From the NCBI RefSeq assembly GCF_003719295.1, contig NZ_RFLW01000001.1:1382955-1446954 (forward strand): a stretch of 64,000 nucleotides of DNA. The letters run 5' to 3'. Each line of letters opens with the position of its first letter. Position 1 is the stretch's first letter. This document shows positions 52,147 through 59,681 of the stretch, one piece after another. The notes under the pieces are model-generated. The model ran no database searches, was not told the DNA's origin, and saw only the letters and a list, made by a program, of their open reading frames with translations. Source of the DNA: Haliea alexandrii (GTDB lineage: Bacteria; Pseudomonadota; Gammaproteobacteria; Pseudomonadales; Halieaceae). The translations under genes were made by a program, and so were the position numbers.

Positions 52147-53721
52147 ATGCTCAAACTTATTTCTCTGACCAGCGCCGCCATGGCCGCACTGCTAACAAGC
52201 GCTCAAAGTGCCGCAGCCACATGGGCGGACTATGATGAAGCTCCCTCTTTTGGCGATAGTGACAATCTAATTTATACGTCAGAAAGCCCCCTTACCGGCA
52301 CGATGGGGTCCGTGACTCTTGAGTTTTCCGGAGAGGTTTATCAGACGTCCTGCATTGATGGCTACGTGGGCATCGATCTTTGCCCACTTTGGGCCAGAGA
52401 TTTCGTCGCAACCAGGGGCGGCTACGACGAGGGCACGTATGTAACCGATCTAAGTGGAAATTTGGACCACATTGCGCTGACGGGAGCCAATGGCGTTGTT
52501 CGCTTTACGTACACGTTTAGTGAGCCTGTCGAGGATCTTGTGCTTGCTATTTGGTCGCTGGGTAGTCCGATACAGGAAGGCCGGTGGAAATTCTCCCAAC
52601 CCTGGGTTCTGATTGATCAGACAGATGATTGCTCGACGGCGACAAGTCTGGACGCGACCGTGGCTACTGATCAGAAGGCTGCGGCCAATTGTTTCGCCCG
52701 TGTGGCATCAACCAACTCGTTATCGGGCAGCGAGGGCGATGGCCTCATTCTATTCCCTGGGAGTAATGCTGAAATTTCCTGGGAAGTAACAAGCGCCGAA
52801 ATCTACGCAGCCTTCAATATCGGTATTGCGGAGGCGTCTTACTCCGAAAACAACAACATTGTTTACATCACTGCAGGCGACGGTTCCAGCGTTGAAGACG
52901 CGGCCATTCAACCAATTGACTACCTGGTAGAGGGCCTGTCTGAAGAAGACAGCGTATCAGTTGATCCGAGCTGTGCTGCTTATACCGACCTCGGCTTTGG
53001 CACAACGCTTAGTGCCACAACGCCCCCGGGTGACTACGTCACTCACTGTGCGGGGGCGGTTATTACCGATAACGCACCGGCCAATAACTACACTGTTCTC
53101 TATAATGATGGTCTTTATCATGTCCGAAAAGATAACTGCCCAAATATTGAAAACCCCGCACAAGGTGACGTAGATAACGATGGGCTTGGCGACCTTTGTG
53201 ACAGCGATTTGGATGGCGATGGCATACCAAACGTTGATGACCAGTTTGGCGGCGATCCCAATTCACCTTTTATACAACTGGTCGGTGATAACCCGGGGAA
53301 CTGCACTGTTGATATTCCAGCGACAAAGCTCAACTTAGTGGGGATTGATGCTGAGACGGCCCCTGCTGATCCCATCAACAACAAATTGACCTTTGCATTA
53401 GATTGCGATGTGGGAGCAACCGCCACGGTCCGTGCGTTCTTTGGTGAGGCCTTACCATCCAACCCCGCTGCTTATAAATTGGTTGAGGGTATATGGACAC
53501 CAATCCCCGGAGCGGTATTCGACACCAGCAATCAGTCTGTTGTATATCAGATCACAGATGGTGGAAATTTAGACCTCAATGGTGCTATCGATGGACGGAT
53601 TGAAGACCCGGTTACGGTAGTCTCACTCTCTGCCACCGCTGTCCCCCTGCCGCTTTGGCTAGGAACACTGCTTGGCTTTGGTCTCGGGTTTGCAGGATGG
53701 CGTCAACTTCGACGCGGCTAG
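52147..53721 (+). CDS. Exported protein with thrombospondin type 3 repeat and PEP-CTERM-like tail
   Basis: The ATG at 52147 follows AGGAAGAAGCT and gives 524 residues. A signal peptide (MLKLISLTSAAMAALLTSAQSA region) leads a beta-rich body with a Ca-binding aspartate repeat (DVDNDGLGDLCDSDLDGDG, then IPNVDDQFGGD). The end is VPLPLWLGTLLGFGLGFAGW followed by RQLRR: a proline motif, a membrane helix and a basic tail, as in exosortase-sorted proteins of the VPLPxx type. It is probably a surface or matrix protein. No exosortase gene is in this window. Ends with RG. Confidence 0.7.
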   Translation: MLKLISLTSAAMAALLTSAQSAAATWADYDEAPSFGDSDNLIYTSESPLTGTMGSVTLEFSGEVYQTSCIDGYVGIDLCPLWARDFVATRGGYDEGTYVTDLSGNLDHIALTGANGVVRFTYTFSEPVEDLVLAIWSLGSPIQEGRWKFSQPWVLIDQTDDCSTATSLDATVATDQKAAANCFARVASTNSLSGSEGDGLILFPGSNAEISWEVTSAEIYAAFNIGIAEASYSENNNIVYITAGDGSSVEDAAIQPIDYLVEGLSEEDSVSVDPSCAAYTDLGFGTTLSATTPPGDYVTHCAGAVITDNAPANNYTVLYNDGLYHVRKDNCPNIENPAQGDVDNDGLGDLCDSDLDGDGIPNVDDQFGGDPNSPFIQLVGDNPGNCTVDIPATKLNLVGIDAETAPADPINNKLTFALDCDVGATATVRAFFGEALPSNPAAYKLVEGIWTPIPGAVFDTSNQSVVYQITDGGNLDLNGAIDGRIEDPVTVVSLSATAVPLPLWLGTLLGFGLGFAGWRQLRRG

Positions 53722-53787
53722 TGACTCGCTAATACACTGTCCGACAGCCGCTCGGCCGGCGGGCAGTAGTGAAACCGCTTTCGCCTT

Positions 53788-54063
53788 TTACGACTCAAGG
53801 AGCGACGTGTTCGAAACCCAATCAATGGAAGTGCTCCAGGAGGCTTGGTCTTCGGCGGTGCAGGCCTCAATATCAACCAGCACCCTGCCAAGGGGGTAGG
53901 CCTGCATGAATAAGGCCGCGGTTTTTGGCGAAAGGTTCTTTTTAACAAAACCCCTGTCTTGAGCGTCAGCAAAGACCTCCGCGAGTGCGTTTGTCAGCCC
54001 TGTCTGAAGTTCTACCAGTCGCGCCATAAACTCCGGTCGTGTAGAACCCGCGCCAGTGCGCAA
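53788..54063 (-). pseudogene. C-terminal remnant of a TetR-family regulator
   Basis: The 91-codon frame reads like the ligand-binding half of a TetR regulator (MARLVELQTGLTNALAEVFADAQ, in parts ARLVELQTGLTNAL and AEVFADAQDRGFVKKNLSP; TAALFMQAYPLGRVLVDIEA). The N-terminal DNA-binding domain is absent: upstream lies the terminator of the next gene. It is a truncated leftover, probably not functional. Confidence 0.55.
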
Positions 54064-54107
54064 GTTGCTGGAGCGACAGTAGACATGGCCTTTATTGGGC
54101 CAAAGGC

Positions 54108-54133
54108 AATAAAAAACCCGCCGAAGCGGGTTT
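54108..54133 (-). terminator. Rho-independent terminator of the 54151-55215 gene
   Basis: An 8-bp perfect stem (AAACCCGC/GCGGGTTT) with a TTCG tetraloop (minus-strand reading) is followed by TTT from the run at 54111-54116. It lies 18 bases after the stop of the minus-strand gene. Confidence 0.9.
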
Positions 54134-54150
54134 GACGTCAGAAGCTCTGA

Positions 54151-55215
54151 TTAGACTTTCTTGCGTCTTGAGTAGCCAAGAGCAGCAAGTCCAAGGCTGA
54201 ACAGGGCTAGTGTGGCTGGTGCATTAACCGGGGTCGGAGGTGCCGGCTGCAGCGCCCTTGCGAACAACTCTTGAGTCGCAGTGCCCTCGTCATCTCCCTG
54301 CAACCGCAGATCCGTAGTGATGGTGTTCGCGGCGTCTAAAAAGCCCCCGTTAATTGCAAAGGCCTGTGCTCCGGTCCATAGAAAAAACCGGTCGCCGTTG
54401 TTCACCTGAAACTCAAGTGATAATGACCCCGCGATAGGAAATTCTTCACTCGAAATTGCGCGATCGAGGTCTGTCCACTCATACCTATAGCTTGTCCGCG
54501 CGATGGAAGCCTGCTGTATATTCCCGACCGCAGGTCCGCTATCATCAAAAACGAAATCGATGCTTACCCCGGCGTCGATATAAAAGGCCGAGTCACGAAT
54601 ACAAGGGCCGGGGCCGCCTACGCAGATCTCTTCGTTCGAACCGTAAAAATCAAAGTTAATACCGAAGTCTAAATCCGTTGTTTCGCCGGTCCACAGGAAC
54701 TCCGTTGCTGCAAAGCCGTTGACCGAAAGCCTATCGTCGGGGTCAGCGTTTGCGAGAAGCTTGATTTCGGGTAAGCCTAGATTCGCGGGATCTAAAATCA
54801 TACTTCCATACGCTTTACCGTCCAGGTCTCCAGAGATCGTGCTGGATGTCCCAGTGCTAGAGTCGATGCTAAGCGTGCCGATATCCTCAGGATTGTAAGC
54901 CACCCCTGGAGGGAAACCATTACTCGACCCTTGGTCGGTAAGGGTCCCATCTGGATTATAGAAGCGAGCTTGCCTATTACGATTAAAAAGGCATAGAGAG
55001 TCATATGTGAGATCTGCTACTTCTACAGGCCGTCCCTCAATAATGGTTTCTAAGTGAGCGACCGCAGGGCCCCAGTCGGCCAAATATGTTGGCGACGATG
55101 CGCCGGGGCAGGTGCCCGCAAAGTTATCGAAACCGGTGTACTGGGTAATAACACCGGCGGTAGCCGGAGCTCCGACAAAGCATGCAGCGCTAAAGAGTAA
55201 AGTCTTAACTCTCAT
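54151..55215 (-). CDS. Exported protein with PEP-CTERM-like sorting tail
   Basis: The ATG at 55215, preceded by AGGGACAC, gives 354 residues. Signal peptide VKTLLFSAACFVGAPATA precedes a beta-rich body without recognised catalytic sites (EICVGGPGPCIRDSAFYID). The tail VNAPATLALFSLGLAALGYS plus RRKKV is the PEP-CTERM form (P-A-T, hydrophobic helix, basic end). Such proteins are cleaved by an exosortase and reach the surface or extracellular matrix. It has its own strong terminator and an upstream region of about 100 bases with A/T-rich promoter-like DNA. Confidence 0.78.
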   Translation of the reverse strand: MRVKTLLFSAACFVGAPATAGVITQYTGFDNFAGTCPGASSPTYLADWGPAVAHLETIIEGRPVEVADLTYDSLCLFNRNRQARFYNPDGTLTDQGSSNGFPPGVAYNPEDIGTLSIDSSTGTSSTISGDLDGKAYGSMILDPANLGLPEIKLLANADPDDRLSVNGFAATEFLWTGETTDLDFGINFDFYGSNEEICVGGPGPCIRDSAFYIDAGVSIDFVFDDSGPAVGNIQQASIARTSYRYEWTDLDRAISSEEFPIAGSLSLEFQVNNGDRFFLWTGAQAFAINGGFLDAANTITTDLRLQGDDEGTATQELFARALQPAPPTPVNAPATLALFSLGLAALGYSRRKKV

Positions 55216-55385
55216 AACATGTGTCCCTGTATTTTTCAGATTTTGGTACTCTTTTGACTCATGCAAGAAAAATACCAACCTGCGTTAAGCGGAAGAAATA
55301 TAAGCGTTTTTAGGGGGGAAGAGCATCATAGAATGTCAGCGTGTTAAAAAACCTGACACTCGTCTTTGTTTGTGCTTTTTATGCC

Positions 55386-55897
55386 TCAGCAACCCGCTTC
55401 ATCCAGGGCTGAGCCATTTCCAGTTGCCTCGCAGCCCAGTGTTGGTGTCAGCAACATATCGTACTGCTGGTGAAAATGGTGCTAGGTCCGGGCAAAATCG
55501 TTCCAGCGGCACTTCGCCTGTACCAACTCTCCGGTGGAGCTGGTTTTGCCGAGGAAGCCCAGCACTTTCGTTGTTGGTTCCACATCCAGCATGTTTATAC
55601 GACAGCCGAACGTGCTCGCCATGGACTGCAAGTCGGCCGCCCTGGACTCGTCACTCACAGGGCGGTCAACAAACGAGGTGCTGGTATAGCCGATATGCAG
55701 TTTGTGCAACGGTCGATTGAGGCGGCTCTGATAATTAAGCAGCTTTTACATTGGACAACGGAGGAGCCATCGGGCCCGCAAATCACGTCCAGCATTGCAG
55801 CACTGTCACGCACGCTGCGCGTAATCACGTGTTCGGTAGCGGCACCCTCCCAGAATGACTGAGCGTCCGGGCCGGTGGGGATACGGCCGCGGGGTTA
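55386..55897 (-). pseudogene. Decayed amidase gene (amidase-signature family)
   Basis: Read on the minus strand, pieces of an amidase appear in order but in different frames: RGRIPTGPD and HVITRSVRDSAAMLDVICGPD (55860-55760), then HKLHIGYTSTSFVDRPVSDE (55700-55640), and near the end QYDMLLTPTLG (about 55470-55440). These match the GLKPTRGR, H-x-TRSVRD and C-terminal LLTPT regions of 6-aminohexanoate dimer hydrolase-type amidases. The Ser-Ser-Lys core is missing and at least two frameshifts and a large internal loss are needed. It is not functional. Confidence 0.65.
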
Positions 55898-56111
55898 GCT
55901 GAAATCGCGCTTGCATTGTCCGGATTGCCAATCGTTTGTGGCCGTTCCCAGAACGCAGGACACAGGAATTTATACCAATCTTTTATTCAGTGGCGTCACT
56001 GATGTAAAGATATAAAAAAGCGGGTTCTGCTACCGCGCGCCCTTGCCCGCGAAAAAGGGGCAACCGCCTGGCGGGGCTCGGGTGGGTGGCACCAGCAGCG
56101 GGAGGGTGGGG

Positions 56112-56408
56112 ATGTTTTATTCGTTCTCGCGAAGATGTGCAAGGATGCTGCCTCGATTCATACGCCTGCGCTATGCCCCGGACTACCTGGGCATGGACAA
56201 GATCCGGTTCAACCGCGAGGTTCGGGTCTATCTGACTGAGATCCCCATCGGCAGGCAGGGCATTGCGTTTGATCGGCTTGAAATGGAATCCTGGCGAAGC
56301 AGAATAAGAGCCGCTGTGGGCGTTCGTCTAAGCATAGAGGAGCACTCTTATGTCAAAGCGAATCCCGGGCCTCTACAAGAGAGGCACCCAGGGCATCTGG
56401 CACATTGA
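56112..56408 (+). pseudogene. Excisionase-like helix-turn-helix protein, frameshifted
   Basis: After GGAGGGTGGGG an ATG opens a frame with MLPRFIRLRYAPDYLGMDKI and YLTEIPIGRQGIAFDRLEME, typical of the small excisionase or regulator next to tyrosine integrases. After ESW the reading leaves the family pattern, while the -1/+1 frame continues it (KQNKSRCGRSSKHRG), so a frameshift near 56290 is likely. It directly precedes an integrase remnant and is probably the leftover recombination module of an integrated element. Confidence 0.55.
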
Positions 56409-56469
56409 TAAATGCGTCAGGGGATATGGCTGACTTCATGAGAGTACTGGCGCAAGCGGGCTTGAGTAA
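56350..56469 (+). pseudogene. Truncated tyrosine integrase with in-frame stop
   Basis: The frame starts MSKRIPGLYKRGTQGIWHID, the usual beginning of phage-type integrases. It continues KCVRGYG and then a TGA (56431-56433) in place of an expected Arg codon, followed in frame by LHESTGASGL and a TAA. The rest of the integrase is missing. It lies about 130 bases from a tRNA 3' fragment, as expected for an int gene beside its attachment site. Confidence 0.6.
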
Positions 56470-56595
56470 GCGGTGTGTTTGCGGTGGGATTGGGAAGTAT
56501 CCATTCCAGAGCTGCAAACCTCCCGCAATCGGGAGGAGGGAGAATCTCAGAGCGATTTGAGATTTTGTAAGTTTTTGATTTAAAGAGGAAAAATA

Positions 56596-56640
56596 TGGTA
56601 GCTACGGGTGGACTTGAACCACCGACCCCAGCATTATGAA
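56596..56640 (-). repeat. 3' fragment of tRNA-Met, attachment-site remnant
   Basis: Minus-strand reading gives TCATAATGCTGGGGTCGGTG followed by GTTCAAGTCCACCCGTAGCTACCA (recorded in two parts): anticodon CAT, variable and T arms, acceptor 3' strand and CCA. The 5' half of the tRNA is absent upstream (A/T-rich DNA instead). This is the copy left at the far end of an element that inserted into a tRNA-Met gene. Confidence 0.75.
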
Positions 56641-56783
56641 TTTGGCTGGATATTCTTAACTGATTGAATATATTGACTTTAATCCGATCACTCACAGCGT
56701 ATTTCCCACCACAGAGCACCACAGATCACAGCAAGTCCCGCAAATCTCCCGCAGGGTCCGCCTTGGCTCCCTCCGCGCCGGCA

Positions 56784-56813
56784 TTTGCCGGTACGGCAAA
56801 TAGTGTTTATACT
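56784..56813 (+). promoter_or_regulatory. mazEF promoter with overlapping palindromic operator
   Basis: A -35 box TTGCCG (56785-56790), a 17-base spacer and a -10 box TATACT (56808-56813) form a good sigma-70 promoter 28 bases before the mazE start. TTTGCCG-GTA-CGGCAAA (56784-56800) is a perfect inverted repeat covering the -35 box, placed where MazE-MazF complexes usually bind for autorepression. Confidence 0.7.
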
Positions 56814-56841
56814 TCGTTTAAACATCATCCCGGAGATTGCC

Positions 56842-57096
56842 GTGACCGAAACGGTTCTTGATATCAAGCATTGGGGTAACAACCTTGGTGTGCGCCTGCC
56901 TGCGGCTGTGGCTCGTGCTGCGCACCTGCATGCCGACCAGCGGGTGCGTATTACGGTAGAAGGGGAACGGATCATCATCACGCCGCTGCATGACGAACCC
57001 CTGAGCCTGGAGCAGCGCCTGGCTCGCTTTGACCCCGAGCGCCACGGCGGGGAGGCCATGTCTGTCGATGAGCACCTGGGGGCAGAGCGGTGGTAA
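56842..57096 (+). CDS. mazE: MazE-type antitoxin (AbrB-like)
   Basis: The GTG at 56842, with GGAG nine bases before it, gives 84 residues. The swapped-hairpin AbrB DNA-binding domain is clear (KHWGNNLGVRLPAAVARAAH; VRITVEGERIIITPL). The C-terminal part (LSLEQRLARFDPERHGGE) is the disordered toxin-binding tail. An upstream ATG in the same frame lies inside the operator and is rejected. It neutralises MazF, whose gene overlaps it by seven bases. Confidence 0.85.
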   Translation: MTETVLDIKHWGNNLGVRLPAAVARAAHLHADQRVRITVEGERIIITPLHDEPLSLEQRLARFDPERHGGEAMSVDEHLGAERW

Positions 57097-57467
57097 AACG
57101 AACCAGGGACTGGGTGCCCGGGCGCCAGGAAATCATATGGATAGACTGCAACCCTCAGCGCGGGAAAGAAATGCGCGATGTGCATCCTTTTCTGGTTCTG
57201 TCTCCCAAGGCTTTTAACGAACGCACCTCCCTGGTCATTGGCCTGCCGATGACCACGGCCAGCTATAACTCTGACAACCCCTTCGCGGTAGCCGTCGGCA
57301 CTGCTGGCGGGCGCAAGGCCGGACAAACCAGTTACGTACTTTGCCATCAGCCGAAGTCCTTCGACTGGCGCCTGCGCGGCGGCGCGCCCCATCCCATGAA
57401 AAGCGTAACCGATGCCCGCTTTGCCGAGGTGCTGGCCTTGCTCAATCAGGTTATGCAGTTGGCCTGA
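57090..57467 (+). CDS. mazF: MazF-type mRNA interferase toxin
   Basis: A 125-residue PemK/MazF-fold protein: WVPGRQEIIWIDCNPQRGKE, RDVHPFLVLSPKAFNERTSLVIGLPMT (in parts HPFLVLSPKAFNERT and LVIGLPMTTA), and VLALLNQVMQ at the end. It cuts single-stranded mRNA at short motifs. The GTG start overlaps mazE. The 3' end overlaps the convergent LysR gene by 17 bases. It looks intact, and the system likely came with the integrated element whose att site lies 0.5 kb upstream. Confidence 0.87.
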   Translation: MVKRTRDWVPGRQEIIWIDCNPQRGKEMRDVHPFLVLSPKAFNERTSLVIGLPMTTASYNSDNPFAVAVGTAGGRKAGQTSYVLCHQPKSFDWRLRGGAPHPMKSVTDARFAEVLALLNQVMQLA

Positions 57468-58341
57468 CTCGGGCGTAGCGCTGGCTCCCCTCAAGAAGGA
57501 GGTCCACTACGAGCTTTACGAGCGGGGTGTCCACTGATTCCGGTCGCACCAAACAAGCGCTCTCCCAGGTGAGCTGACTCTGAGTCTTTACCACACGCAA
57601 TGTTCCATTGGCCAGCTCTTCGCGGAACACGTAGAGGGGCGCGCGGCAGAGACAGTCACTGTTCAAGGTCAGGTGCTTTAGCAGTGAGTAATTATCGCAG
57701 ACGATTTGCTTGGCTGACTCTGGATATGCAAGCGGTCCACTCGTCACGGCCCCCTCAGGTACGGGTGAAGCAGTGGGGAAAGACCTTATATCCGCTTGCT
57801 GCGCATCCAGAAAGAGAGGATGGCCGGTACGTGCCACTGTCGTAAAGCTGTCTTTGATCAATGGGAATCCCGCCAAGTCGGGATGCTCAGTTGCCCGAAA
57901 GGGACCGGCGATAATATCGAGATCAGCGCTGTGCAAGCGCGCGAGTAACTTCTCCGCGTGATCCGTGAAAATCGAAATACGGACGTTTCCCGTCACCTCG
58001 ACAAATCGTAATGCAAGTTCAGGCAACAATACCTGCTCGATGATAGGCCCCACCCCCAGCCGTATCTCCCCCGTCGCCAGCTCACTCAATTGCTGAACGT
58101 GGCGCTCGATACGCATGATTTGCGCCTGTATCGAATCGGAGCTGGCAACGATGTAGCGTGCGATCTCTGTGGGGACGACGCCGGTGGGCGATCGATAGAA
58201 CAGCCTGGTTTTAAGCTGTGATTCCACACGCGCGAGCTTTTTACTCAAGGTGGGTTGCGATATGTGAAGCAATTCCGCCGCACGAGTCAGGCTGCCTTGT
58301 TCAGTAATGGTGCGGATCAGCTTAATGTCAGTGGTTTCCAT
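57451..58341 (-). CDS. LysR-family transcriptional regulator
   Basis: The ATG at 58341 gives 296 residues (a start at 58365 has no ribosome-binding site). The N-terminal helix-turn-helix is standard: LIRTITEQGSLTRAAELLHI then SQPTLSKKLARVESQLKTRLF. An effector domain follows (GEIRLGVGPIIEQVLLPEL). It is divergent from the RND efflux operon (gap about 230 bases), so it probably controls that pump in response to a substrate. Its 3' end overlaps mazF. Confidence 0.87.
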   Translation of the reverse strand: METTDIKLIRTITEQGSLTRAAELLHISQPTLSKKLARVESQLKTRLFYRSPTGVVPTEIARYIVASSDSIQAQIMRIERHVQQLSELATGEIRLGVGPIIEQVLLPELALRFVEVTGNVRISIFTDHAEKLLARLHSADLDIIAGPFRATEHPDLAGFPLIKDSFTTVARTGHPLFLDAQQADIRSFPTASPVPEGAVTSGPLAYPESAKQIVCDNYSLLKHLTLNSDCLCRAPLYVFREELANGTLRVVKTQSQLTWESACLVRPESVDTPLVKLVVDLLLEGSQRYARVRPTA

Positions 58342-58568
58342 AATGCTCAGTCTCGTGCATTCCATAATTTTACTACTTGGTGCTTATTTATTCATTTCCT
58401 TTTCTACCTGATCGTCTTTATGTTGACCTGCAAGGCAGCGAACTGCGGACATCACTGGATTTGCAAACTGTAACGCTGCTGGACCGCCACGGGTGAATTT
58501 CTTGCTGACTCAGGTGCATGACCCCTTGGCGAGATACCCTTTGATGTGCAGTTGAAAAGGAGGCGCTC

Positions 58569-59681
58569 TTGCGCGAAGGCGGTTTACGCGACAGATCCCA
58601 ATACTTCGGTGCCCCCATGCTACTGGCCCTCGCGCTTGTCTCATTACCGACAGTAGCTGAGAACGCCGATCTAGGCGGCCTGCTGCGCGTGCGCGCAGCC
58701 GAAGTGACGGAATCGAGTCTCGGTGAGAGACGTACCACCATCGGTGTGGTCCGCGCCTGGCGCACGGCGACGGTTGCCGCTGAAGCCCCGGGACGCGTCG
58801 TCGAACGGCTAGTGGAGCCCGGGCACGTCACCGGTGAGAGCGAGCTGCTTCTGCGCACGGATTCCCGGCGTGTCGATGCGGTTCTGCGCCGGGCTCGGGC
58901 GACGCTGACTGCAGGCCGCGTGGACGTGGCCAACAGTGAACGGGATCTCGAGCGTGTCGAGCGTCTGTTGCGCGATGACGCTATCAGCCAGGATACGGTT
59001 GACGATCGCCGGTTCGCTCTCGACCGAGCCAACGCCCTGCTCGAGGTGGCGGCGGCCGACCTCGATGACGCTGAACAGCAGGTGATCGACACGGCCATCC
59101 GGGCACCTTTTGTCGCCAAGGTGGAGGCGGTTCACGTTCACGTCGGCGACTACCTTACTGTGGGCGCGCCCGTCGCCATGCTCTCGGACTTCTCCCGGGC
59201 CCGTGTGATTAGCGGTGTCGGCAGTGCCGATGTCGGCAGCATCGTCCCTGGCGAGGCCGCGGAGATCTCCTTGGCAGATCTGGGCGGTCTGCGACTGCCC
59301 GCGACGGTGACTAGCGTCGGCAGCATGAGGGACCCGCGCGGCGGTACCTTCCCCGTGGAACTGGTCGTTGACGGGCCCGGCGTCGAGCGCCTGCGTGACG
59401 GCCTCATGGTAACGGTGATTTGGGGCCCCGGTGACAACGGCGCTCAGCCGACCATCCCCACCGGCGCGGTGTTGCGCCGGGAGGGTCGCGTGGTCACGTA
59501 TGTCGTCGCTGACGGCATCGCTTACGAGCGCCCGATCACCACCGGCCGCAGCGATGGTACGCGTATCGTTGTCCACAAGGGCCTTGCGCCGGGCGAACGG
59601 GTGGTCATCGAGGGCCACTTCGCCCTGCGCGACGGCGCCCGCGTGGAACTCGCTCCTGGCAATGGCGTCGGAGGCCCGTGA
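58569..59681 (+). CDS. RND efflux membrane fusion (adaptor) protein
   Basis: A TTG start preceded by a perfect AAGGAGG gives 370 residues. After a signal peptide (LLALALVSLPTVAE) come the adaptor parts: TATVAAEAPGRVVERLVEPGH (in parts VAAEAPGRVVERLVEPG), a coiled-coil hairpin (about 95-155), the second lipoyl half IRAPFVAKVEAVHVHVGDYL and beta-barrel strands. It links an inner-membrane RND pump to a TolC-type channel, which is not encoded here. It overlaps the pump gene. Confidence 0.88.
   Translation: MREGGLRDRSQYFGAPMLLALALVSLPTVAENADLGGLLRVRAAEVTESSLGERRTTIGVVRAWRTATVAAEAPGRVVERLVEPGHVTGESELLLRTDSRRVDAVLRRARATLTAGRVDVANSERDLERVERLLRDDAISQDTVDDRRFALDRANALLEVAAADLDDAEQQVIDTAIRAPFVAKVEAVHVHVGDYLTVGAPVAMLSDFSRARVISGVGSADVGSIVPGEAAEISLADLGGLRLPATVTSVGSMRDPRGGTFPVELVVDGPGVERLRDGLMVTVIWGPGDNGAQPTIPTGAVLRREGRVVTYVVADGIAYERPITTGRSDGTRIVVHKGLAPGERVVIEGHFALRDGARVELAPGNGVGGP

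Noticed and set aside
55470-55862. 130-codon plus-strand frame
   Set aside because: The opposite strand carries recognisable amidase motifs in the same interval, so this frame is a shadow of the pseudogene.
56596-56640. Functional tRNA-Met gene
   Set aside because: Only the 3' half is present; upstream DNA has no D arm or 5' acceptor strand.
56785-56841. Upstream ATG for mazE
   Set aside because: It lies within the -35/operator palindrome and adds non-homologous residues; the GTG at 56842 has a good ribosome-binding site.
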